From Martinezella dioscoreae (GTDB lineage Bacteria > Pseudomonadota > Alphaproteobacteria > Rhizobiales > Rhizobiaceae): a stretch of 64,000 bases of DNA. The notes under the pieces are model-generated. The model saw only the letters and a program-made list of their open reading frames with translations. It was not told the origin of the DNA and did no database searches. Each line of letters opens with the position of its first letter. Position 1 is the first letter of the stretch. The stretch is from assembly GCF_009176305.1 (NCBI RefSeq), contig NZ_BLAJ01000001.1, forward strand, positions 992,001 to 1,056,000, written 5' to 3'. The translations under genes were made by a program, and so were the position numbers. Positions 18,130-26,703 of the stretch are shown piece by piece.

Positions 18130-19164
18130 TCAGACGACGATGCCGGTCCGGTTCGTCGACATGGTCAGCTTGCGCTCGGCGCGCTCCTGCTGTGGCGAGC
18201 GATTGTAGAGTTCGCGATAACACTTGGAGAAGTGCGAGGCGGAGACGAAGCCGCAGGCGACCGCCACTTCTACCACCGGCATGGAGGACTGCACCAGCAG
18301 ATGCCGGGCGCGATCCAGGCGGATCTCGAGATAGTAGCGGGCCGGCGAGCGGCCCATTTCCTGGCGGAACAGGCGCTCGATCTGGCGGCGCGACAAGCCG
18401 GCATCGTCGGCGATTTCCAGAAGCGACAACGGCTCGGCGAGGTTGCTCTCCATCAGCTCGATGATCGATAGGACCTTGGAGTTCTGCACGCCGAGACGCG
18501 CACGCAGCGGCAGGCGCTGCCGGTCGTGCGGGCTGCGCACCCGATCAGTCAGCTGCTGCTCGCAGACGCGGTTGACGAGGTTCTCGCCGAAATCCTGGCC
18601 GATGAGGTTCAGCATCATGTCGAGCGAGGCGGTGCCGCCGGCGCAGGTGTAAAGATTGCTGTCGACCTCATAGAGATCGGCATAGACTTCCGCCTGCGGG
18701 AAAGTTTCCGAAAAGCCCGGCAGGTTCTCCCAGTGGATCGCGCAGCGCTTGCCGTTCAACAGGCCCGCCTGGGCAAGCACATGGGCGCCCGTACAGAGGC
18801 TGCCGACGGCGACGCCGCGATTGTACGTCTCGCGCAGCCAGGCATTGACCGACTTGTTGTGGAATTCCTCGACATAGATGCCGGAACAGACCAGCACCAT
18901 GTTCGGGCGGTTCTCTCCGCCAAGATAGCGACGCTCGTCGGTAAGGGAGGAATTGACCTCCAGCCCGATGCCGCTGGAGGAATAGACTTTCTGCCCGTCC
19001 GTCGAGGCAAGCCGCCATGTGTAAGCGGGATAGCCCAGCATGCGATTGGCAATCCGCAGCGTCTCGATCGCAGCGGAAAACGGCAGCATGGTGAAATGCG
19101 GAACAAGGAAGAAAACCAGGGAACGCGTCTTGATCGGGGTCTTGCTCATGTCGTGAAAATCCAT
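18130..19164 (-). CDS. GlxA-family AraC-type regulator, GbdR-like
   Basis: A 344-residue regulator: an N-terminal DJ-1/PfpI-like domain (FFLVPHFTMLPFSAAIETLRIAN; SLCTGAHVLAQAGLLNG; CAGGTASLDMMLNLI) and a C-terminal AraC helix-turn-helix pair (LSLLEIADDAGLSRRQIERLFR and VVEVAVACGFVSASHFSKCYRE). This matches GbdR/GlxA proteins that sense glycine betaine, dimethylglycine or carnitine and activate catabolic genes. An ATG at 19149 is an alternative start. It lies a few genes from the demethylation cluster, a strong candidate for its control. Confidence 0.88.
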   Translation of the reverse strand: MDFHDMSKTPIKTRSLVFFLVPHFTMLPFSAAIETLRIANRMLGYPAYTWRLASTDGQKVYSSSGIGLEVNSSLTDERRYLGGENRPNMVLVCSGIYVEEFHNKSVNAWLRETYNRGVAVGSLCTGAHVLAQAGLLNGKRCAIHWENLPGFSETFPQAEVYADLYEVDSNLYTCAGGTASLDMMLNLIGQDFGENLVNRVCEQQLTDRVRSPHDRQRLPLRARLGVQNSKVLSIIELMESNLAEPLSLLEIADDAGLSRRQIERLFRQEMGRSPARYYLEIRLDRARHLLVQSSMPVVEVAVACGFVSASHFSKCYRELYNRSPQQERAERKLTMSTNRTGIVV

Positions 19165-19396
19165 GCTCCAGGGCCGTTACGTATTCCTTGCGTCAAATAT
19201 GTCGGCCCGATGGTCTATAAGCGACATTGGCATGGATAATCGCGGCCGCAAAGGGATATTTGCGTCTACCATGAAAAATAGGGGGCTGCAGGAGGGAAGC
19301 GAAGCGGAGCCGAGCGATATGCTCAAGGGGTAAAATATATTTGCGGGTAATTCTCAAGATTAAAGCGCGGTTCGCATCTGGATGCGCAAATGTTCA

Positions 19397-19429
19397 AAAG
19401 GCGACGCGTTCGGGTTAAGCGTCGCCTTT
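19397..19429 (-). terminator. Rho-independent terminator after the DUF1127 gene
   Basis: An 11-bp stem, AAAGGCGACGC with GCGTCGCCTTT around an 11-nt loop. Read on the minus strand it is followed by TTTTGAAC, about 20 nt beyond the DUF1127 stop codon. Confidence 0.7.
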
Positions 19430-19450
19430 AGTTGTTATGCTCTTTCATTA

Positions 19451-19654
19451 TCATCGGGTGGCTTTCGGCTTCTTGATTTCGTTTGCGGCCGGCCAGCCTA
19501 AGTCCTTGCGCATGTCATCGGATAGAGATTCGAGCTCGCGAAGGGAGCGCCACTGCTGCCAGCGATTAGCAAGGCGAGAAAAGAAAGGCATGTAACTTCC
19601 GCCTGACGGAAACGGGCTCCGTGCGCCGGTCTGTCTATAGCTGATGGTCGTCAT
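19451..19654 (-). CDS. DUF1127 small protein
   Basis: A 67-residue protein with the DUF1127 motif in its second half: MPFFSRLANRWQQWRSLRELESLSDDMRKDLGW, rich in Trp, Arg and Leu. These proteins are common in Rhizobiales and have been linked to phosphate or carbon metabolism and RNA interactions. A terminator follows. It lies in a row with another small minus-strand gene and divergent to a LysR regulator; DUF1127 genes next to LysR genes are known regulatory pairs (VtlR in Brucella), which is only an analogy here. Confidence 0.85.
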   Translation of the reverse strand: MTTISYRQTGARSPFPSGGSYMPFFSRLANRWQQWRSLRELESLSDDMRKDLGWPAANEIKKPKATR

Positions 19655-19720
19655 TTTCAGGGTCCTTTCAGTGTCAACCGCTCAAAATGTCACGGGTTTA
19701 ATATGGGCTCGGCAGATCCA

Positions 19721-19966
19721 TCAATCAAACGAATAGATCTTATAGCTGCCATTAGTATTCTTGAACGAACGCAGCTTGCCGGGTTTGCGCTCCAGCACGG
19801 ACAACGTACGATCCGGCGGGAGGCCGCGCGCATTGACGTCATCGATCAGATGAGCGGGAAAGCGGGCGGCAATCTCGTCGAGTGTGTGCTGTGCCATCCG
19901 CTGAATTTTGCGGAGGCGTAGAAGAGAGAAAAGCCGTGAGGCTTCGTTTGATACCGTGCCAGCCAT
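19721..19966 (-). CDS. small uncharacterised protein (81 aa)
   Basis: The ATG at 19966 (MAGTVSNEASRLFSLLRLRKIQR) is preceded by GGAG at good spacing. The product is basic and helical at the N-terminus, with an unusual C-terminus, LRSFKNTNGSYKIYSFD. No family is recognised with certainty. An in-frame start at 20041 is open but lacks a ribosome site. It is divergently arranged with the LysR gene at 20090 and upstream of the DUF1127 gene on the same strand. Confidence 0.6.
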   Translation of the reverse strand: MAGTVSNEASRLFSLLRLRKIQRMAQHTLDEIAARFPAHLIDDVNARGLPPDRTLSVLERKPGKLRSFKNTNGSYKIYSFD

Positions 19967-20089
19967 GATTTTGCTCCTTCGAGGCTGTCTGCGATGAATT
20001 TCCATTAGGTCTAATATGGTGCTTCGTTGACATTCAGACAAATGAAATGATATGGTGTTTAGGATCAGAAAAATTGAAAGGTAATCGAT

Positions 20090-20989
20090 ATGACCGTACC
20101 GTTCCGCCGGCCCATACCGTTGCTTGACAATGAAGTTCTGCGTACCTTTGTCGCGATTGCCGAAACGGGTAATTTTTCGACTGCGGCCGATGCTGTCTTT
20201 CGCACGCCGTCAGCTGTTTCGATGCAGATCAAGAAGCTGGAAGAGCAGCTCGGCGTGACGCTGTTCCTGCGCGATGCGCGGTCTGTGAGCCTGACACAGC
20301 ATGGGGAGATGCTGCTTTCCTATGCGCGCAATATTCTCGCTCTCTCCAACGAGGCGGTTTCGCGCTTCATCATGCCCGAGCTCAGCGGTGTGGTGCGGCT
20401 TGGCGCACCTGACGATATTGGCGAGCGCTTGCTGCCGACTATCCTTAAGAGCTTTTCCGAGACTTATCCGGGCATCATGGTCGATGTCGTTGTCGATATG
20501 AGCATCCAGCTAAAGAAGCGCATCGAGGAGCAGCGGCTGGATCTCGCCCTGATCAATTGCGCCACGCGGCCTTTCCCAACGGAAGGGGAGGTTATCTTTA
20601 CGGAGCGCCTCGTCTGGGCCGGCGCCAAGTGCGGCACGGCCTACCGCCGCGATCCGCTGCCGATTTCCATCTGGGAGGAAGGCTGCATCTGGCGTTCGGA
20701 AGCCATGGCGCAGCTGGAGCGGCAGAAACGCGCCTATCGCGTTTCCTATCTCAGTGCCCATACGATGGCGCAGCGCGCCGCAATCGTCTCCGATCTTGCC
20801 GTCGCGCCATTCCCGCGCTCCTACATCACGGATGATATGGAAATCCTCGGGCCGAATGAAGGACTGCCGGAACTGACGTCCTTCGACATTCGTCTGCTGA
20901 CTGCTTCACAGATGACCGGGCCCATGAAGGCGGTGGCAGACAGCATTCGCCAGGCCTTTGTCGAGATCGGACGCAAAATGGCCGCGTAG
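20090..20989 (+). CDS. LysR-family transcriptional regulator
   Basis: A 299-residue regulator. The N-terminal winged helix-turn-helix (LRTFVAIAETGNFSTAADAVFRTPSAVSMQIKKLEEQLGVTLF) is a textbook LysR signature; the remainder is the periplasmic-binding-like effector domain starting near residue 95 (GVVRLGAPDDIGERLLPTIL). It is divergent from two small minus-strand genes, which LysR proteins often control along with themselves. It ends 35 nt from the convergent activator gene. Effector is unknown. Confidence 0.92.
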   Translation: MTVPFRRPIPLLDNEVLRTFVAIAETGNFSTAADAVFRTPSAVSMQIKKLEEQLGVTLFLRDARSVSLTQHGEMLLSYARNILALSNEAVSRFIMPELSGVVRLGAPDDIGERLLPTILKSFSETYPGIMVDVVVDMSIQLKKRIEEQRLDLALINCATRPFPTEGEVIFTERLVWAGAKCGTAYRRDPLPISIWEEGCIWRSEAMAQLERQKRAYRVSYLSAHTMAQRAAIVSDLAVAPFPRSYITDDMEILGPNEGLPELTSFDIRLLTASQMTGPMKAVADSIRQAFVEIGRKMAA

Positions 20990-21024
20990 CGCGCGGCCAA
21001 TCATCTCTTGGACAAATTGCTTTC

Positions 21025-23067
21025 TTACTCGCGGCTGCGGCGACGCCTGCGGCCGCCGCCTTCTCCGCCATCGTCGGAGATCTGCTTGCGCTCCGGCAAG
21101 GTCACGACCTTCGAGAGTTCCGGGAAGCTATCGACCTTGTTCGGCAGCGCCATGGCGTAGACGAAGTGCTCCTGAAATTTTGATTCAAGCGCCGTCTCTA
21201 TCTTCTCGATTTTCCTGACAGTTTCCTCGATCTCACGGCGATGGCCGCGGTTGAGCAGAGCCATGCGCGCGCCCGTGCCGGCGGCGTTGCCGACGGCCTT
21301 GACCTTGTCGAGTTCACAATCGGGAATAAGCCCCAGCACCATCGCATATTTCGGATCGATAAAAGTGCCGAAGGCGCCGGCAAGGCCGATGCGATCGACA
21401 TGATCGATGCCTTGCTTGTCCATCAACAGCTTGACGCCGGCATAAAGCGCTGCCTTGGCAAGCTGGATAGCGCGAATATCGTTTTGGGTGACCGTGATGC
21501 GCGGTTCGCCGTCCCGCAGCAGGTAGGAGTAGGTGCGGCCGTTCTGCAGGATGCGCGGCGAGCGTGCAGCCATGGCGCCGTCGACGACGCCATCTTCCGA
21601 GATGATGCCGGTGAGGAACATTTCAGCGACAACCTCGATGATCGCGGAGCCGCAGATGCCGGTGACCCCGACCTTGGCGGCGGCTTCTTCGAAGCCTGGC
21701 TCGTCCGACCAAGGTTCAATGCCGATGACGCGGTAGCGCGGCTCCAGCGTGACGGGATCGATGCGCACGCGTTCGATGGCGCCGGGTGCGGCGCGCTGAC
21801 CGCTGGAAATTTCGGCGCCTTCGAAGGCCGGGCCGGTTGGCGAGGAGGCGGCGACGACGCGGTGACGGTTGCCGAGCACGATTTCAGCATTGGTGCCGAT
21901 GTCGACCAGCAGCATCATCTCATCCTGGCGATGCGGCCCTTCGGCAAGTGTCGCGGCGGCCGCATCGGCGCCGACATGGCCGGCGATGCAGGGCAGCATG
22001 TAGATGCGCGTGCCGGCATTCATCGGCAGGCCGATCTCGGCCGATTTCAGATGCACGGCCCCGGATACGGCAAGCGCAAAGGGCGCGCCACCAAGCTCTG
22101 TCGGATCGATGCCGAGGAAAAGGTGATGCATGATCGGGTTGCCGACGAAGACGGCGTTCAGAATATCCTGTCGCGACACGCCGCCATCGGCGCAGACCTT
22201 GTCGATCAAGCCGTTCAAGGCTTCGCGAACGGCATTGGTCATGGCCTCGCGGCCGTCAGGATTCATCATCACATAAGAGACGCGGCTCATCAGATCCTCG
22301 CCGAAGCGGATCTGCGGGTTGGAGGCGCCGGCTGATGCCACGGTTCTGCCCGACAGCAGCGAGGACAGATGCATGGCGATCGTCGTCGAGCCGATATCAC
22401 AGGCAATGCCGTAGGCTTCGTTCTTCAGGCCGGGATAGAGCGCGATAAGGCGAGGGCGCTCGCTGTCCTGATCGCGATGAATGGCGGCCGTCACCTTCCA
22501 TTCGCCCTTGCGCAGGATCGACTGCACTTGCGGGATGAGGTGAAAATCCACTTCGAGATTGTCGTATTTCCAATCCGCCGTGATTGCCGCCTTCAGGCGA
22601 TCCAGATCGCCAAGCGGCTTGTGCATGTCGGGTTCCTCGACCTCGACGTAGCACATATGCACGGCCGCGTCGCGAGCAATGACGCGTTCGTCGGCCGCCT
22701 TGCGCACCACCTGCGCGTTGATGACGGTATCCTGCGGTACGTCGATGACCAGATCGCCCTGGATCAAAGCGGAGCAGGAAAGCCGGCGGCCTTCAGGCAA
22801 TTCGCGCACCTCTGCATAGCGCTTTTCCTTCGGCCCGATCGGCGAAAGATGGTCGTTGGACGAGACGATCTTGTGCTTGGCGAAATTGCCTTCCTGCACG
22901 GAGACCTGGCAACGCCCGCAGGTCGCACGGCCACCACAGACGCTCTCGACATAGACGCCGAGCTGACGGGCTGCCTCCAGCACGGGCGTTCCCACGGGGA
23001 AGTGGCCGCGCTTGCCGGATGGCATGAAAAGGACAAGAGGTTTGGCGCTGTCGCTGGCTTCGGCCAC
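21025..23067 (-). CDS. reductive activator of corrinoid proteins (RamA/RACE type, [2Fe-2S] + ASKHA)
   Basis: A 680-residue protein. The N-terminal plant-type ferredoxin domain has Cys44, Cys50, Cys53 and Cys98 for a [2Fe-2S] cluster. The rest is the DUF4445/ASKHA ATPase-like region (GIACDIGSTTIAMHL; LLVDIGTNAEIVLG; GSAIIEVVAEM; GLAGAFGTFIDP). Such proteins use ATP and an electron to reduce inactive Co(II) corrinoid back to Co(I). The start is GTG at 23067. It is the last gene of a minus-strand run with the corrinoid methyltransferase system, which fixes its role. The tail is Gly/Arg-rich. Confidence 0.93.
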   Translation of the reverse strand: MAEASDSAKPLVLFMPSGKRGHFPVGTPVLEAARQLGVYVESVCGGRATCGRCQVSVQEGNFAKHKIVSSNDHLSPIGPKEKRYAEVRELPEGRRLSCSALIQGDLVIDVPQDTVINAQVVRKAADERVIARDAAVHMCYVEVEEPDMHKPLGDLDRLKAAITADWKYDNLEVDFHLIPQVQSILRKGEWKVTAAIHRDQDSERPRLIALYPGLKNEAYGIACDIGSTTIAMHLSSLLSGRTVASAGASNPQIRFGEDLMSRVSYVMMNPDGREAMTNAVREALNGLIDKVCADGGVSRQDILNAVFVGNPIMHHLFLGIDPTELGGAPFALAVSGAVHLKSAEIGLPMNAGTRIYMLPCIAGHVGADAAAATLAEGPHRQDEMMLLVDIGTNAEIVLGNRHRVVAASSPTGPAFEGAEISSGQRAAPGAIERVRIDPVTLEPRYRVIGIEPWSDEPGFEEAAAKVGVTGICGSAIIEVVAEMFLTGIISEDGVVDGAMAARSPRILQNGRTYSYLLRDGEPRITVTQNDIRAIQLAKAALYAGVKLLMDKQGIDHVDRIGLAGAFGTFIDPKYAMVLGLIPDCELDKVKAVGNAAGTGARMALLNRGHRREIEETVRKIEKIETALESKFQEHFVYAMALPNKVDSFPELSKVVTLPERKQISDDGGEGGGRRRRRSRE

Positions 23068-23079
23068 GGATCAGCCTTT

Positions 23080-23409
23080 CTATTTGCTAAGGCGGCGCAC
23101 GTTCGAGCGAACACGCCTGCTATAGGGTTTTATCGCGGCGTGAGCGACCGCATCGGCGATGCTGCGCTGGCTTGTCGCGCCTGCGGCCGTCAGAGCGGCG
23201 AGGCCCTGTTGCACCATTGCTGCGTTTACGGCAACGGCGCTTTCCGCCGCTGCCATCATCTTCTCCGAGATCATCCGGTTCATTTCGGCCGCGTTCACGC
23301 TGCCGGCCAGCGCGTCCATCCACATCTGCTGCAGCCGTATGGCGATCACGACGGGCGCCTGCAGCCAGAGCGTGGCAAGATCATTGGAGAGGCCGCGACC
23401 GGATGCCAT
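23080..23409 (-). CDS. small conserved-looking protein in the corrinoid operon
   Basis: A 109-residue protein starting MASGRGLSNDLATLWLQAP, immediately after the methyltransferase stop (1-nt gap) and 12 nt before the activator gene, so it is part of the operon. It is Ala/Met-rich and mostly helical (IRLQQMWMDALAGSV; MNRMISEKMMAAAESAVAVNAAMVQQGLAAL), with a basic tail SRRVRSNVRRLSK. The composition recalls phasin-like or scaffold helices, but I do not recognise a family. A longer frame to 23532 overlaps the upstream gene and has no ribosome site. A partner of the activator is an inference from position. Confidence 0.7.
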   Translation of the reverse strand: MASGRGLSNDLATLWLQAPVVIAIRLQQMWMDALAGSVNAAEMNRMISEKMMAAAESAVAVNAAMVQQGLAALTAAGATSQRSIADAVAHAAIKPYSRRVRSNVRRLSK

Positions 23410-23410
23410 C

Positions 23411-24379
23411 TTATTCCCTCGCTGCTCCTGCACCGGCGCGCGCAGCACGGCCACCGCGACGTCCGCCGCCGGCGGCTGGGGCAGCCGTTGCTGCGGCGGC
23501 TGCGACGCCACCTTCGGCCGGCTTGTAGTCACGATAGGTCATGATCCAGTTGGTGCAATTGGCATCCGTGCCGTTCAGCACGTTGGCGGCGCGCACGGCT
23601 TCCATTTCCTGCGGGCGGCAGGGGTTCATGATGGCGGAGGTCATGCCTGCACCGATGACCATCGGGATGAAGCCGGCATTGATGCCATGGCGATGCGGCA
23701 GGCCGAAGGAGATATTGGAGAGGCCGCAGGTGGTGTTGACCTTCAGCTCGTTGCGCAGCCGGTGCAGCAGCGCGAAAACCTGACGGCCAGCATCGCCAAG
23801 CGCGCCGATCGGCATGACGAGCGGGTCGACGACGATGTCCTCAGGCTTGATGCCGTGATCCATGGCGCGCTCGACGATCTTCTTGGCGACGGCGAAACGA
23901 ACGTCAGGGTCCATGGAAATCCCGGTCTCGTCGTTCGAGATGGCGACGACGGGCACGTCGTATTTCTTGACCAGCGGCAGGATGGCTTCGAGCTTTTCCT
24001 CTTCGCCCGTCACCGAATTGACCAGCGGCCGGCCCTTGGCAACCTTGAGGGCCGCTTCGATTGCCGCCGTGACCGAGCTGTCGATCGAAAGCGGTACGTC
24101 GACCAGACCCTGCACGATTTCAAGCGTCTGCACCAGCAGGCCCGGTTCGGTCTCGTTTGGGTTGACCGAAGTAACGCCTGCGTTGACGTCGAGCATGGTC
24201 GCACCGGCGGCGACCTGTTCCAGCGCATCCTTGATGACGGTGTCGAAATTGCCTTCGATCATCTCTGCAGCGAGCTTCTTGCGCCCCGTCGGGTTGATGC
24301 GTTCGCCGATCACGCAGAAGGGCTGGTCGAAGCCTATGATGATCTCGCGGGTGGCGGAGGCAACGATGGTACGCGTCAT
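23411..24379 (-). CDS. methyltetrahydrofolate:corrinoid methyltransferase (DHPS/pterin-binding fold)
   Basis: A 322-residue TIM-barrel protein with pterin-binding motifs: VIGERINPTGRKKLA (about 23-37), ATMLDVNAGV, PLSIDSS, GRPLVNSVTGEE and VVAISNDETGI. This is the MtrH/MtvA/MeTr class that moves a methyl group between a corrinoid protein and tetrahydrofolate; it lacks the FxAxxP-type features of dihydropteroate synthase for sulfonamide targets. The tail is an Ala/Gly/Arg-rich extension of about 35 residues. MTRTIV is the chosen start; the frame to 24589 is unsupported. In context it should accept the methyl group from the corrinoid protein encoded at 27587. Confidence 0.9.
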   Translation of the reverse strand: MTRTIVASATREIIIGFDQPFCVIGERINPTGRKKLAAEMIEGNFDTVIKDALEQVAAGATMLDVNAGVTSVNPNETEPGLLVQTLEIVQGLVDVPLSIDSSVTAAIEAALKVAKGRPLVNSVTGEEEKLEAILPLVKKYDVPVVAISNDETGISMDPDVRFAVAKKIVERAMDHGIKPEDIVVDPLVMPIGALGDAGRQVFALLHRLRNELKVNTTCGLSNISFGLPHRHGINAGFIPMVIGAGMTSAIMNPCRPQEMEAVRAANVLNGTDANCTNWIMTYRDYKPAEGGVAAAAATAAPAAGGGRRGGRAARAGAGAARE

Positions 24380-24482
24380 GTCTGATCCTCTGGTCAGTTG
24401 GCCCGATAGCTGGTCTATCGTGCGGTGATCTGGGTTACAAGCCGACCGGTTCCTCTCCCGGCCTGCTGCTATCGTCTCGAAT

Positions 24483-25589
24483 TCAATGTGCCTGCGGCGG
24501 CGTATGGTGGGCTGCAATCTCCGCCATCGCCTGCTGGTTTTCTTCCCTGCCTTCGCTGATCTGGTGCAGCCGCTCGGCGACAAGCGCATCGGTGCGGCTT
24601 GCCTCGCGTTTCCATGGCTGACGGCCCTTCAGCACGCCGGAGTCATGCACCATTTCCGCGACATATTCCTCCTGGCGGTAGGCCATGACGTGAATACCGG
24701 AAACGCCCTCGATCTCCTTCACCTCGTTGATGATGTCGATGCAGAGCTGCTTGCCTTCCTTCTTCTGATCCTGTGCGCCTTCGATGCGCTTGATCACTGG
24801 GTCGGGAATATGAACGCCCGGTACGTTGGAGCGCATCCAGCGGGCGGTCTTTGCCGACGCAAGGGGGCCGACGCCGACGAGAATGAAGCATTTTTCGGTC
24901 AGGCCGAGATCGCGCACCTTCTTCATATATTCCCGGAACATCGGCACGTCGTAGCAATACTGGCTCTGGACGAACTGCGCTCCGGCTTCGATCTTCTTCG
25001 CCAGCCGGTAGGGGCGGAAGTCGTAGGGCGGCGCGAAGGGATTGATGGCGGCGCCGAGAAAGACTTTCGGCGGCGAGGTCAGCTTGCGGCCGGACAGGAA
25101 TTTCGCGTTGTCGCGCATGATGCGCACGGTTTCGAGCAGCGACATGCAATCGAGATCGAAGACTGGTTTGGCGCCCGGCTGATCGCCCGCCTGCACGCCG
25201 TCACCGGTTAGGCACATGATGTTGCACACGCCCATGGCGGCAGCACCCAGCACGTCGCCCTGGATGGCGATGCGGTTCTTGTCGCGGCAGGCGATTTGCA
25301 TGATCGGCGCATAGCCCATGCGCGTCAGCAGCGCGCAGATCCCGACCGAGGACATGTGGCAATTGGCGCCGGAGGCGTCGACGGCGTTGATGCCGTCTAC
25401 CCAGCCCTCGAAAATGGCGGCGCGCTCGTAGACATCCTCGGCATTGGCGCTGTCGGGCGGGTTCAGCTCGGCGGTGACGGCGAATTCGCCACGGCGAAGC
25501 ACCCGCTCCAGCCGCCCGAGCGAAGAATGGCCGGGCAGGGGATCGAGCGGCAGATGCGCGCCAAGCGGATTTTCATCGATGTGCGACAT
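24483..25589 (-). CDS. MetF-like methylenetetrahydrofolate reductase
   Basis: A 368-residue protein of the MetF TIM-barrel family: FAVTAELNPPDSANAEDV, VDGINAVDASGANCHMSS, QIACRDKNRIAIQGDVLGA, NIMCLTGDG (the FAD-binding LTGD) and FVQSQYCYDVPMFREYM. It reads as the flavin-dependent reductase that interconverts methyl- and methylene-THF. Only 3 nt separate it from the MetV-like gene upstream. In a demethylation pathway it would run in the oxidative direction, carrying methyl groups into the C1 pool (inference). It is not next to metH, which argues against an ordinary methionine role. Confidence 0.88.
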   Translation of the reverse strand: MSHIDENPLGAHLPLDPLPGHSSLGRLERVLRRGEFAVTAELNPPDSANAEDVYERAAIFEGWVDGINAVDASGANCHMSSVGICALLTRMGYAPIMQIACRDKNRIAIQGDVLGAAAMGVCNIMCLTGDGVQAGDQPGAKPVFDLDCMSLLETVRIMRDNAKFLSGRKLTSPPKVFLGAAINPFAPPYDFRPYRLAKKIEAGAQFVQSQYCYDVPMFREYMKKVRDLGLTEKCFILVGVGPLASAKTARWMRSNVPGVHIPDPVIKRIEGAQDQKKEGKQLCIDIINEVKEIEGVSGIHVMAYRQEEYVAEMVHDSGVLKGRQPWKREASRTDALVAERLHQISEGREENQQAMAEIAAHHTPPQAH

Positions 25590-25592
25590 CGC

Positions 25593-26171
25593 TCAGGCTT
25601 CCTTTTTCGCCGCTTCTCGGGCTGCGGCCGCCTCTGCCGTGACGCGAAGCCACGATGACGTCTCGCGCAGCGACTGATTGACGGGCTTCTGCACCTTCAA
25701 GATTGCATCGCCCTGGATCATGTTCCGCGAGCCGTTCCAGGCCTGCACCCAGACGCAGGGCATGTCGGGCTCGACTTCGCAATTGCCGTTGGCGCGAACG
25801 CCGCCGCAGGGGCCGTTGCGCAGCTGCTTGGGACAGTTCATCGGGCAGGACATGCCCGTCGACGACAGCGCGCACTGGCCGCACATGCGGCAATCGAACA
25901 GGAAGCCCTTCACATTGCGTTCGATGAAGGTAATCGGCCGCTCCACGCGCTCATAGCCGAACGCTTTCCACAGCGGATGAAGCAGCAGGAAAGTGTCGGC
26001 GAAACGACGGTAGAACCATTCGAGAAAACGCGAATGACGCACGGCCCAGAGACGGACCGTATATTTGCGTCGGGCGCGGCGGTTAGGGGAGACGCCGGCC
26101 GGCGTGTAGGCGCCGCTGGCCGCCTTTGCGCCCGCGGCGGCATTGCCAGGCTTCTGGACGGCATCAGCCAT
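25593..26171 (-). CDS. MetV-like methylenetetrahydrofolate reductase C-terminal domain protein
   Basis: A 192-residue protein of the MTHFR_C (PF12225) type. A dense Cys region spans about residues 95-150: FDCRMCGQCALSSTGMSC, PMNCPKQLRNGPCGGV, GNCEVEPDMPCVW. In acetogens the equivalent MetV is a small Cys-rich Fe-S/Zn subunit that pairs with MetF. It overlaps the upstream PF13769 gene by 8 nt and lies 3 nt before the MetF-like gene, so co-translation is likely. The N-terminal 90 residues are basic. Confidence 0.88.
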   Translation of the reverse strand: MADAVQKPGNAAAGAKAASGAYTPAGVSPNRRARRKYTVRLWAVRHSRFLEWFYRRFADTFLLLHPLWKAFGYERVERPITFIERNVKGFLFDCRMCGQCALSSTGMSCPMNCPKQLRNGPCGGVRANGNCEVEPDMPCVWVQAWNGSRNMIQGDAILKVQKPVNQSLRETSSWLRVTAEAAAAREAAKKEA

Positions 26172-26466
26172 TGTCGCGGCCTCCGGCCTTCACCAGCGCC
26201 ACCAGCCGCTCGCGATCATAGGCAGCCTCGAGCTCGCCGGCTGCCTTGTCTGCTTCGGCCTCGAGATCGTCGGAGACCGGTACGGGATCCGCCTTGCGCC
26301 ATTCAGCCAGATAGTCGTCGGTTTCGGCCGCGCCGGTGCGCATGGCGCACATGTCGATCGCTTCGGTAAAGCGCAGCGAAAGCTCGCGTTTTGCCGTCTG
26401 CCTGCCCTTCTTGATGATGACCTGGGCCGGAATGTCCCGCCAGTAAACGACAATGCGATCTGCCAT
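26164..26466 (-). CDS. PF13769 'virulence factor' family small protein
   Basis: A 100-residue protein, MADRIVVYWRDIPAQVIIKKGRQTAKREL, then SLRFTEAIDMCAMRTGAAETDDYLAEWRK. This is the small PF13769 family labelled 'virulence factor', which contains no known catalytic motif. GAGGAG lies upstream of the ATG at 26466. It overlaps the MetV-like gene by 8 nt. The repeated association with MTHFR_C and corrinoid genes suggests a folate- or corrinoid-related role rather than virulence, but that is an inference from position. Confidence 0.8.
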   Translation of the reverse strand: MADRIVVYWRDIPAQVIIKKGRQTAKRELSLRFTEAIDMCAMRTGAAETDDYLAEWRKADPVPVSDDLEAEADKAAGELEAAYDRERLVALVKAGGRDNG

Positions 26467-26703
26467 GCGCAAAATCTCCTCTTCACGCCAGAATGCACGC
26501 CGGCAGACCTCGGGACTGCGCTCGCCACGACGCGGCACATGCCGAAAAGCGACGCGATATCGAAACCTCGCCTGCAAGCATCCCCAAAGCTTATTATCCT
26601 TTGAAACGGACGGGTTCGAACTGTGATTGAATGTCTTTGACTCGTCCAGCATGTCGGTCTCGGCAAAGAAGAGGAAGATCGAAAACCGACGCAGATGTCG
26701 TAA

